DNA of 53,050 bases, taken from positions 1 to 53,050 of the forward strand of contig JAHAWU010000006.1 in assembly GCA_018383815.1 (NCBI GenBank). The letters are read 5' to 3'. The DNA comes from Candidatus Jordarchaeia archaeon. GTDB taxonomy: Archaea; Asgardarchaeota; Jordiarchaeia; Jordiarchaeales; Jordiarchaeaceae. This document shows positions 44,475 to 52,237 of this stretch, one piece after another. A program made the translations under genes and the position numbers. The notes under the pieces were generated by a model. That model saw only the letters and a list, made by a program, of their open reading frames with translations. It made no database searches and was not told the origin of the DNA. Positions within the stretch are counted from its first letter, which is position 1. Each line of letters begins with the position of its first letter.

Positions 44475-45782
44475 TTAAGTTAAATTGTCGATGTATTTTA
44501 TGTATCCTAGGCAGATTTGTAGTATTTGTCCTAGGGCTTCTTTGTCCACCACTTCGGGAGTGTCAAGTCTTGTGTGGTAGAATTCGGGTAGCCTTCCTTT
44601 TAGTTCATGGGATCCAATTGATGTTGCTGGCAGTTTTTTGCGGCTGAAGGCTGCGGCGTCTGTTGCTCCGAAGGGTAGGGTTCCTAGGCGGGCATTTATG
44701 CCTTGTTCCTGAGCAATTTTTAGTAAAGTGTTGCATAATTCGGGGTTGTGTTTTGCGCCTATTAGTGTTTCTTTCTCAAATATGACCGCGGAGTCCTTTG
44801 CTGCTATGCCATCCATGTTTATTAAAATAGTGTTGCTTTTCTTTAATTCCTCATAGTGGGCTTTAACGTAGCGTTTGGATCCCCGCAGTCCGGCTTCCTC
44901 TCCAGCGAATGAGACTAGGTGGATGCGGGTGTTTTTGGGATATATTTTTGGGTTGTTCTTGTTCTCGGACAGGTATTTGCCTATTCCCAGTACTACGGAC
45001 ACCCCAGATAGGTTGTCGAAGGCTCCCGGTACTGGCTTATAACTGTGGAAGAAAACGTAGATGGTTGCGATGGGAGTTAGAAATAGGAAGAAAATTCCGA
45101 ACCAGAAAAAGACTTGGGTCAAGTTGAGTGGGAGAAAATAGAAGATTGTTTTCAAAACGCTAATGATGCTAAAGATTACTACTCCAACGTAGCCGATGAA
45201 AATTGTTAAACTGCCTATTGTTTTTAGGTAGTAGAATATGTTGAATTCGTAGGCTGAATCGTGGTGGGCGGCAAAAATTATGGTGTGTTTAACTTTGCCT
45301 GTGGGGTTTATTGTTCCAATGACGTTTTTGGACTTCTTCTTGGGAAACATGAAGTCCACTAGTTCCCTGTAGCGCATTACTTCTAGAATGAAGTAGCTAA
45401 CCGCAAAAACTGCAAGTATGCTGGCAATTAGTGAGAGGGACAAGCCGAGGAAACTGCCCCGCAACAGTCCCAAGCTGATTAAGGCTAAATCGAGGGGATT
45501 GATGCCAATTTGAAGCCACCCCATATCAATTAGGAGAGAGAGCCAGTAGAGGATGATTCCGCAAATTACCATTATGGAACCGTACCTAATGAAGCCCAGA
45601 AAAGCAGTGGGGCTGCTGATGAATTCTTCTTGGTGGGTTTTGTCACAGAATTTTTTCAGTTCCTCTTCCACCCTGTTTCCTGCGAGCTCCTCTTCCTTGG
45701 AGCCAGATTCTCGTGGCCCAATTTCTTTGCAGATATCCGCAATAAATTTATGCATGTAGTTTTCCAATGCCTTTTGTACCAT
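44475..45782 (-). CDS. M28-family zinc aminopeptidase-like membrane protein
   Basis: About 435 residues combining a peptidase with membrane helices. Zinc-site motifs of the M28 family are A-A-H-H-D-S-A-Y-E about residue 170, F-D-N-L-S-G near residue 275, the catalytic pair F-A-G-E-E-A-G near residue 305, and the late His in E-F-Y-H-T-R-L-D-T. Two or three hydrophobic helices lie before the first motif and two more between the first and second, so the catalytic domain is interrupted by membrane spans. The frame is open to TTG 45806; ATG 45782 is an alternative, with no strong ribosome binding site for either. Confidence 0.8.
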   Translation of the reverse strand: MVQKALENYMHKFIADICKEIGPRESGSKEEELAGNRVEEELKKFCDKTHQEEFISSPTAFLGFIRYGSIMVICGIILYWLSLLIDMGWLQIGINPLDLALISLGLLRGSFLGLSLSLIASILAVFAVSYFILEVMRYRELVDFMFPKKKSKNVIGTINPTGKVKHTIIFAAHHDSAYEFNIFYYLKTIGSLTIFIGYVGVVIFSIISVLKTIFYFLPLNLTQVFFWFGIFFLFLTPIATIYVFFHSYKPVPGAFDNLSGVSVVLGIGKYLSENKNNPKIYPKNTRIHLVSFAGEEAGLRGSKRYVKAHYEELKKSNTILINMDGIAAKDSAVIFEKETLIGAKHNPELCNTLLKIAQEQGINARLGTLPFGATDAAAFSRKKLPATSIGSHELKGRLPEFYHTRLDTPEVVDKEALGQILQICLGYIKYIDNLT

Positions 45783-45864
45783 AATACAAGAAGGCGTCTT
45801 TCTCAATTATAAAATTTGTCTTTCACAAGAGACTCAGGGAATCGTTGACTGAAAGGTGGTGAAG

Positions 45865-46384
45865 ATGAAGAAGGTTGGAGTTGTTATAGCTGCTCACGGA
45901 GACGTGCCACTAGACTATGAAATGTGGCAGGCGGAAAAAATCATGGAAAAAGTATCAGATATGGCAAGAAAATTGCCCCGCAACATTGGGAAAATAAATG
46001 ATCCCCATAAGTTGGAAAGTGAAAAACTCGCAGAGAAGGTGAAGGGTAAAACGGGGTTAGAGGTGAAGGTGGGTTTCTCAGAGTTTTGCTCTCCCAGCAT
46101 TCCCGAAGCCATAAATCAGCTGGTCAGCGAAGGATATAACAAAATAGTTGTGGTTCCTGTTTTTGACCCACTGTAAACATACGGAAAAAGATATTCCAGA
46201 GATACTTGAAAAAGTGAAAAAGCAAGTCCCAAATTTAGAGATAGTGTGCACTGAGCCCATAATTGAAGAAATGGCAGGATATCCTATGCCAAAAAATAAG
46301 GAAGAAAATGAGCCAAAACTGTGCCCAAGAAACATGATAAATTATCCGTGGCTCAAAACACCTTTATTTTTTGGGCATTTTTAG
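45865..46384 (+). pseudogene. cbiX: Frameshifted CbiX-type sirohydrochlorin cobaltochelatase
   Basis: From ATG 45865, behind GGTGGTG, the frame gives V-G-V-V-I-A-A-H-G-D, the first His of a CbiX/SirB-type chelatase, and runs to N-K-I-V-V-V-P-V-F, then a quick stop (46174-46176). The +1 frame goes on at the same point with F-L-T-H-C-K-H-T-E-K-D-I-P, the second conserved His motif, to 46384. One extra base or two missing bases near 46158-46166 explains this. The combined protein would be about 170 residues. CbiX inserts cobalt early in cobalamin synthesis. Broken gene or sequence error cannot be separated here. Confidence 0.7.
46363..46381 (+). terminator. T-rich end of the CbiX-like transcript
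   Basis: CCTTTATTTTTTGGGCATTTTT at the end of the frame contains a T6 and a T5 run. It coincides with the convergent end of galT, so it may serve the plus strand only. Confidence 0.35.
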
Positions 46385-47346
46385 AGCTTAATTTTTGAGT
46401 ATGCTCTTCTTAGTTCCTCAGCTTTATCCTCCGGGCGATAATCGAATGTCACTGTGCCCATGGATTCTTCTACCCCGGCAAAAAATTTTAGCTTCTCCTT
46501 CTCCCTGACTGGCGATGAGAATTCAATGTGGAAATGGTAATAGTCGTAGTTTTCACCGTCTGTGGGCTGCTGATGCAGGGCCATAATGTATGGGAAGCTG
46601 AAATCAAAGAGCTTATCGAAAGTCATCAATAGTTCCTTCAGGATTTGAGCCAGACTATCCCTTTCTCCACCAGTTAGTTGTGGGAGGCTTTGGACATGCC
46701 TCTTGGTGTGGATGTGTACACCGAAGGGCCACTTAGCATAAAAGGGTAGAAATGCTATGTGGTCACTGTTTTCCATAATCACCCTTACTTTGTCCTTTTT
46801 TTCTCGCTCGGTAATCTTGCAGAATAAGCAATTCTTATTCTTATCGTAGAAGTTTTTACTTGACTCCAACTCCTTCTCAATTCGGGGTGGAATGAAGGGG
46901 AAAGCATAGATTTGGCCGTGGGGATGGTCTAAGGTCACCCCGATAACTCTTCCTTTATTTTCGAAGATGAAAACGTATTTTACATAGTCTCTCTGCCCCA
47001 ACTCAGTGTACCTGTGCGCCCAGTGGTCGACTATCTTCCTTATATGGGATACACTCAAGTCTGCCAGAGTTTTATTATGTTCTGGAGTGTAGAGAACCAC
47101 TTCGCAGACCCCCTGGGCGGGAGCCACACGGTAAAAATCGTTTCCCCTAATCTCAGGCGCATCGGGTTCGGGAACCAGTGAGGGAAACTTGTTAGTAAGA
47201 CTCAGAACATCCCAGTCGGCTGAGGGGACCTCAGGAGACCCGGGACAGAAGGGGCAAACACCACTTGGAAGTAAGGGACGCTCCTTTCTCTTACCCGAAA
47301 CGATAATCCACTCGCCAAGAACCGGGTTATATCTCAGCTCGCCCAT
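46381..47346 (-). CDS. galT: Galactose-1-phosphate uridylyltransferase family protein
   Basis: A 321-residue HIT-superfamily nucleotidyltransferase of the GalT type, swapping UDP between UDP-glucose and galactose-1-phosphate or a related sugar phosphate. It begins L-R-Y-N-P-V-L-G-E-W-I-I-V-S with the zinc pair C31-x-x-C34, and the active-site H-P-H-G-Q is at 141-145. A second C-L-F-C pair near residue 173 and F-H-I-E-F near residue 277 complete the family pattern. It stands alone, with its end overlapping the end of the broken CbiX gene. Archaeal members may also act as ADP-type transferases; the exact nucleotide is not visible. Confidence 0.88.
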   Translation of the reverse strand: MGELRYNPVLGEWIIVSGKRKERPLLPSGVCPFCPGSPEVPSADWDVLSLTNKFPSLVPEPDAPEIRGNDFYRVAPAQGVCEVVLYTPEHNKTLADLSVSHIRKIVDHWAHRYTELGQRDYVKYVFIFENKGRVIGVTLDHPHGQIYAFPFIPPRIEKELESSKNFYDKNKNCLFCKITEREKKDKVRVIMENSDHIAFLPFYAKWPFGVHIHTKRHVQSLPQLTGGERDSLAQILKELLMTFDKLFDFSFPYIMALHQQPTDGENYDYYHFHIEFSSPVREKEKLKFFAGVEESMGTVTFDYRPEDKAEELRRAYSKIKL

Positions 47347-47452
47347 TTAATAATCACCCTTGAAAAAGTGCCTTTTTGAACACTGGATCTTTTTTAAGAT
47401 ATAGAGTAGTGTGACTTTTAACGGTGACGCGAATGTATTCAAAGGTGCTGGG

Positions 47453-48408
47453 TCAACTTTTTATTTTTCGTTCCAAGAGTTTGAAGAAATTTGTTAGGTC
47501 TATGTTCCCACCGCTAATTATTATTCCCACCCTTTTTCTCTTGACTTCAAGGCCACCGTACATTAGTCCGGCTAGTGAAACTGCGCCTGAGGGTTCTACC
47601 ACGAGTTTCATTCGTTCCCACAGGAATTTCATGGCTTCAATTATTTGTTTTTCCGTTACGGTTATTATGTCGTCAACATTTTCTCTTATAATCTTGAAGG
47701 TGTTTTTTCCCAACGATGTTCTGAGTCCATCCGCGATTGTCTGAGGGTTGGTTGAGGGAATGAGTTTACCTGTTTTAAAAGAGCGGTAGGCGTCGTCAGC
47801 GTTTTTGGGTTCAACGCCTATTACTCTCGCCTCGGGGCACAGACCTTTTACCGCAATGGATGACCCACTTAATAAGCCACCACCACCTACTGGTGCGAAA
47901 ACAAAGTCTAATGAGTCTACGTCTTCTATTAGTTCGTATGCGGCGGTTCCAGCTCCATAAATTACGTTTAAATCATCATAGGGATGAATGAGGGTGTAGC
48001 CATGTTCGGAGCTTAAGCGTTTTGCCTTTTCTTCCCTGTCGGTGGGCTTATTGCCAGATAAGACTATTTCTGCCCCGTAGCCACGTGTAGCAGCCATTTT
48101 TACGGGAGAAGTGCTTTTGGGCATGACAATGACTGCTTTTATACCCAAGAGTTTTGCGGCTAAGGCTACGGCTTGTGCATGGTTGCCAGATGAGTGGGCA
48201 ATAACACCCCTCTGCTTTTCTGCTGGAGTTAGTTGGCTTAGGGCGTTGTAGGCTCCGCGAAACTTGAAGGCACCGACACGCTGGAAATTCTCACACTTTA
48301 AGAGAACACGCCCCCAGTTAAAGCGTCTAGGGTACGGCTGGTCATTACTGGAGTATGATTTACTATGGGTCTCAGTCTTTCTCTTGCCGCTTCGACTTCT
48401 TTAAACAT
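47453..48408 (-). pseudogene. Frameshifted threonine/serine dehydratase (PLP)
   Basis: The intact part from 48148 down to 47453 carries V-G-G-G-G-L-L-S-G near residue 88 and matches the second half of threonine ammonia-lyase. Upstream, the same frame continues back through H-S-S-G-N-H-A-Q-A and F-K-F-R-G-A, holding the PLP lysine, to K-C-E-N-F-Q. Another frame begins at ATG 48408 with F-K-E-V-E-A-A-R-E-R-L-R-P-I-V, ends G-G-V-F-S, and hits TAA. One base missing near 48297-48306 restores V-F-x-L-K-C-E-N. The ancestral enzyme of about 318 residues deaminates threonine to 2-oxobutyrate. Confidence 0.75.
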
Positions 48409-48472
48409 ATTTATCAGAAGGATATTGAAAAAAGTGTTTAAAAAAGGCTTCTAAATTTTGGATGTATAATTT

Positions 48473-49309
48473 TTAGATTCTCTTTTTCAGCCAATCGTCT
48501 ATGTCTTTGAAAACTTTCTCTTTTTCTAATTCGTTGAAGAGTTCGTGGTAGAAGCCATCATATATTTTCATTTTGAAGTCCTTTTCCTTCACGTTCTTGG
48601 CGAACTCTTTGCTTCCCTCGGGGCTTACCAGTTTATCCTCTCCGGCGACCAGAAGTAGGGTGGGAACTTTGAGTTTATCTGCGTTCTTTCTAAGGTTCTC
48701 CATGGTGGTGAAGAATTCTACTGCGAATTTGGCTGTGATGGTTTTAAAAACTAGGGGGTCTTTGTCATATTTTTCGCATACTTGTTTGTCGTGTGAGAGG
48801 TTGTTTGGGTCTATTTGGTTTGGTAGTTCCTGGGTGGGGTTGCTTTTTGAGAGTTCCAATATTGTTTTTACAATTTCTGGGTCTAACTCGCTGGCGAGTT
48901 TTAGTGCCGGTGATGACAGAATAAGGTAGTCTATTTTTTTGGGGTTTTTTAGAGCGTATGCTATGGCTATTGTTCCGCCCAGACTGTGTCCGAGGAGAAT
49001 GGTCTTTTTGCCCTTTTCGCTTTTTTTAACCATATCAATGAAGGTGTCCAAGTCTTCTAGGTAGTCATCGAAACTATCTATGTGTCCGCGTGGACCTTCA
49101 GAGAGACCGTGTCCTCTATGGTCTAATGCATAGAATGCGATTCCCTCATTGGCGAAGTGTTCAGCTACATGAGTATATCTGCCCGAGTACTCAGCCAGAC
49201 CATGCGCCGCCACGATTACCGCCTTTACCTTCTCCGGCTTCCAGAATTGGTAGTATAGCTTTATTTTGCCTTTCCCATCAAATTTTCCTTCCTTATGGGT
49301 AATTTTCAT
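48473..49309 (-). CDS. Alpha/beta hydrolase, monoacylglycerol-lipase-like
   Basis: A 278-residue serine hydrolase. It shows H-G-L-A-E-Y-S-G-R-Y near residue 36 (oxyanion region), L-D-H-R-G-H-G-L-S near residue 61, the nucleophile elbow G-H-S-L-G-G near residue 110, the acid in V-A-G-E-D-K-L-V-S and the His in F-Y-H-E-L-F-N-E. This set is characteristic of the monoglyceride lipase/lysophospholipase branch, which splits single-chain esters. No signal peptide is seen, so it is cytoplasmic. ATG 49309 follows a GGAGG-type site. It is divergent from the amidohydrolase gene. Confidence 0.85.
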   Translation of the reverse strand: MKITHKEGKFDGKGKIKLYYQFWKPEKVKAVIVAAHGLAEYSGRYTHVAEHFANEGIAFYALDHRGHGLSEGPRGHIDSFDDYLEDLDTFIDMVKKSEKGKKTILLGHSLGGTIAIAYALKNPKKIDYLILSSPALKLASELDPEIVKTILELSKSNPTQELPNQIDPNNLSHDKQVCEKYDKDPLVFKTITAKFAVEFFTTMENLRKNADKLKVPTLLLVAGEDKLVSPEGSKEFAKNVKEKDFKMKIYDGFYHELFNELEKEKVFKDIDDWLKKRI

Positions 49310-49442
49310 ACTTCAAACCTCCCGAAATCCTAAAATACCGCATTGAAAAATAATAATGTTCCAATTATCCACATTCAAACATATAACGTATTCGGTCATA
49401 AATGGGTGGAAAGAAACCATTTCTAATGAAGGAGGTCTATTA

Positions 49443-50387
49443 GTGATAGTGGATATGCATTGCCATTTAAGCCACAAGGATTTTTATCCTGACATTTACT
49501 GGGAACTCATAGCTCAATCTCTCTCCCTGAATCTGGGCATCTCCAAGGAAAAGGTGCTAAAGGATATGATGCCCGAATTTTGGAGAAAAGATGCCAGCAC
49601 CATTGTGGAAGACATGGATAAAGCGGGAGTTGACAAGGCTGTGGTCATGCCGGTCGACTTCGAGTTAAAGGTGGGTAAAGCGAAAATGTCAATTGAGGAG
49701 CAAAATAGGTACCACGCAAGGGCAGCAGATGAATATCCCGACAGGCTTATCGCCTTTGTAGGAGTTGACCCAAGAAGGGGAGAGAAGGCAGTAGAACTAC
49801 TTGAAAAAGGCGTCACAGAGTGGGGAATGAAGGGACTAAAGTTCCACCCCGACGCAGGATACTATCCTAACGATCCAGTTTGCTTTCCCCTCTATAAGAA
49901 GTGCGTAGAGTTAGACATTCCTTTACTTTGCCACTGCGGCTTAATCTTCATTCCCTTCGAAGTTAAATACAATAATCCAATGTGTCTTGACGATGTTCAA
50001 ACAGCTTTCCCAGATTTGAGAATAGTAGCAGCCCACTTGGGGGGAATAAGCGGAGTCTCCACACTAGCAGAGATAGGCTCTCTTAAGTCAGGCATTTACA
50101 CTGAGATTTCATTTACGGGTCAGATGTTGGCACGTGGAGCTCCCCAGCTACTGCTTAATAATCTTAGGATGCTCATGGATTTGCCGCTCACCTTTGCTGT
50201 TCCCTTCAAAAATAGGATACTTTTTGGCAGCGATTGGCCATACTCCAACTCTATGATGAAACTGGAAGAATGGGTCAATTGGATTAAAAACCTCCCAAAA
50301 AACGGGAAAAAGTATGGTTTGAAGTTCAGCGAAGAAGAGACCCGACTAATACTGGGAGAGAACGCCAAGAAAATACTGAAAATATGA
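49443..50387 (+). CDS. Amidohydrolase-2 family TIM-barrel metal hydrolase
   Basis: A protein of about 314 residues of the amidohydrolase-2 (ACMSD-like) family of metal-dependent hydrolases and decarboxylases. Metal ligands are visible as D-M-H-C-H near the start, H-C-G-L near residue 163, A-A-H-L-G-G near residue 202 and G-S-D-W-P near residue 264. The frame is open from 49356, but GGAGGT (49431-49436) lies six bases before GTG 49443, just ahead of the metal motif, so I start it there. The substrate is unknown; carboxylated aromatics are common in the family. It lies between the lipase-like gene and a UroD-family/corrinoid operon. Confidence 0.82.
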   Translation: MIVDMHCHLSHKDFYPDIYWELIAQSLSLNLGISKEKVLKDMMPEFWRKDASTIVEDMDKAGVDKAVVMPVDFELKVGKAKMSIEEQNRYHARAADEYPDRLIAFVGVDPRRGEKAVELLEKGVTEWGMKGLKFHPDAGYYPNDPVCFPLYKKCVELDIPLLCHCGLIFIPFEVKYNNPMCLDDVQTAFPDLRIVAAHLGGISGVSTLAEIGSLKSGIYTEISFTGQMLARGAPQLLLNNLRMLMDLPLTFAVPFKNRILFGSDWPYSNSMMKLEEWVNWIKNLPKNGKKYGLKFSEEETRLILGENAKKILKI

Positions 50388-50430
50388 CCAAAAAACTACG
50401 CTGCCTTTTTTTCTGTTTTTCAGTTATTTT

Positions 50431-51471
50431 TTACGTTGTCTTTATGGGGGATTTCCCGTACTTTTTTGCGCATTCTATAAGGAGATCCACGTGGTGGAGG
50501 GGGATATTTCTGCTTACACCTCCCCCTGTGGAGAGTATGAATCCGCCGCCGGGTCCCAGTTTCTGGATTACCTCTTTGCAGGTTTCTTCGACCAGTTTTG
50601 GCGTTCCTCTGAGCATTACGTCTCGGGGGTGAATGTTGCCCATTAGGGTGTACTTTCCATATGTTTTTTTCTTTGCTGTTTCTAGGTCTCCTATTTCACC
50701 ACAGTGGAATATGTTGATTTTCATCTGCTCTATCTGATCTAGAACATGTGCTGCGTAGTTTTCATTGTGGTATAGGATGATGCTTACTTTACTTCTAATA
50801 TTGTCCAGAAACTTTTTCAGGTATGGTGTGAAGAATTCTTGGCACTGCTGGGCTCTCAGAAAACCCGTTGTGTGATCACTCACCAACACAAATAGGGCGG
50901 AGCCACCAATAACATCAATGAGGGTGTTAAACCAGTTAGTGCATGACTTCACGGTTATTTCTAGAAGTTTGTGGGCGTATTTGGGATTCTGGGAAATGAG
51001 TTTAAGGAAATTGGTATAACCCATAATTTCACAGGCGAGCTCCACCGGACCGAAGTCTCCGATTCCAGAGCTTCCCTTAACTTTCTGCTGAATCTTAAGA
51101 TACTCTAGGTACTTAGGCATTAGGCCGTCGCTCTGAGGGTCGGGAATTTCAAGAGAGTCAATATCTTCGGGAGTAGTTACAGCAACCTTTTTGACACCCG
51201 GAATTTCGTCTTCGGGTTCAGATAGCTGGCATCCGAAGCCTGAAGCATGGGCGTAAGGAACCCATACTGATGTCGCTATGAAAGCTTCGGGGAAGCGTTG
51301 CCTCATTTTTTCACCCGCCTCGATTTGCAACATTGGGTCCTCAAGAAGCTTCTTTAGAGGCACGCCATAAAGGTCAGCTAGAAAATCCCACTCGGGAAAG
51401 AGAATTACGGGAACGCACTCAGGCTCCTTGAAGCTTAGGGTTACAAGGACACGTTCTAAAACCGAAGACAT
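50431..51471 (-). CDS. UroD-family methyltransferase-like protein lacking the usual zinc cysteines
   Basis: A TIM-barrel protein of about 346 residues of the UroD/MtaA branch, opening S-S-V-L-E-R-V-L-V-T-L-S-F-K-E-P-E. At the first metal motif it has Y-H-N-E-N (H-x-E rather than H-x-C) and at the late position S-T-G-G-G-V-S, with no Cys. It therefore cannot bind zinc as MtaA does and may act on the substrate side, demethylating a donor onto the corrinoid. ATG 51471 lies nine bases after GGAGG at the end of the corrinoid gene, whose stop it follows by four bases. The donor is unknown. Confidence 0.8.
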   Translation of the reverse strand: MSSVLERVLVTLSFKEPECVPVILFPEWDFLADLYGVPLKKLLEDPMLQIEAGEKMRQRFPEAFIATSVWVPYAHASGFGCQLSEPEDEIPGVKKVAVTTPEDIDSLEIPDPQSDGLMPKYLEYLKIQQKVKGSSGIGDFGPVELACEIMGYTNFLKLISQNPKYAHKLLEITVKSCTNWFNTLIDVIGGSALFVLVSDHTTGFLRAQQCQEFFTPYLKKFLDNIRSKVSIILYHNENYAAHVLDQIEQMKINIFHCGEIGDLETAKKKTYGKYTLMGNIHPRDVMLRGTPKLVEETCKEVIQKLGPGGGFILSTGGGVSRNIPLHHVDLLIECAKKYGKSPIKTT

Positions 51472-51475
51472 TCTT

Positions 51476-52117
51476 CTAGCCCTCCAAGATTCTTTTAATA
51501 ACATCTAATGCCTTTACAGCATCTTCACAGTAAGCGTCTGCACCAACCTCCTCGGCGAACTCTGGAGTAACAGGTCTACCACCCACAATAACTTTAACTT
51601 TATCCAGCCCTGCTTCCTTTAAGGCTTCAATTACCTCAGGGATACGCTCCATAGTCGTTGTCAGCAACGCACTTAGGCCGACGATGTCTGCTTTAACTTC
51701 CTGAGCCTTTTTTACGAACTCCTCCGCGGGAACATCTATACCAAGGTCGTGAACTTCGTAGCCTTCAGAGGAGAGTAGGGTTGTTACAATGTTTTTGCCG
51801 AGGTCGTGTATATCGTCCTTAACCGTCCCAATTACGATTACACCCTTTTTCTTTCCACCCTTTTTTATGTAGGGTTTTAGCACCTCCATGCCAGCCTTAA
51901 AGGCCTCAGCGGCCATAATCATGTCTGCGAGGAAGTACTCCTTATTTTCAAATAGCTCCCCAACTCTTCGAAGCCCCTTGGAGAATCCCTCATTTATGGC
52001 TTCAAGTGGAGAAATGCCTGACTTTAATGCTTCTTCGGCACTCCTTTTGGCTTCTTCGACATTCAGATTTACAACAGCGTCAGCCATCTTTTTCAACAAC
52101 TCTTCTTTAGAGGACAT
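51476..52117 (-). CDS. Corrinoid methyl-carrier protein of the right-end cluster
   Basis: A 213-residue B12-binding protein with the helical cap (F-L-A-D-M-I-M-A-A-E-A-F) and the Rossmann-like domain. The cobalt-ligand motif is D-D-I-H-D-L-G-K-N near residue 103; G-L-S-A-L-L-T-T-T-M and V-I-V-G-G follow. ATG 52117 is behind AGGTGG; the frame is open to 52126. It lies between two UroD-family genes on the same strand, with the downstream one translationally close, so all three are likely one methyl-transfer unit. Of the paralogs in the window it is most like the one at 3.1-3.7 kb by eye. Confidence 0.9.
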   Translation of the reverse strand: MSSKEELLKKMADAVVNLNVEEAKRSAEEALKSGISPLEAINEGFSKGLRRVGELFENKEYFLADMIMAAEAFKAGMEVLKPYIKKGGKKKGVIVIGTVKDDIHDLGKNIVTTLLSSEGYEVHDLGIDVPAEEFVKKAQEVKADIVGLSALLTTTMERIPEVIEALKEAGLDKVKVIVGGRPVTPEFAEEVGADAYCEDAVKALDVIKRILEG

Positions 52118-52237
52118 GAGTTCCACCTACTGTTTTCAAACATTTTCTCGATATTTTTTATCATTAGCTCCAAACCTTATCTCAGTATATTTGACTCTGC
52201 CTTAATCTTCGAACAGTTACGATAAGTAAAAAGGGAG

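Noticed and set aside
46148-46384. A separate 78-codon gene after the CbiX-like frame
   Set aside because: It carries the second half of the CbiX pattern in the +1 frame and begins inside the first frame, so it is the rest of the same gene.
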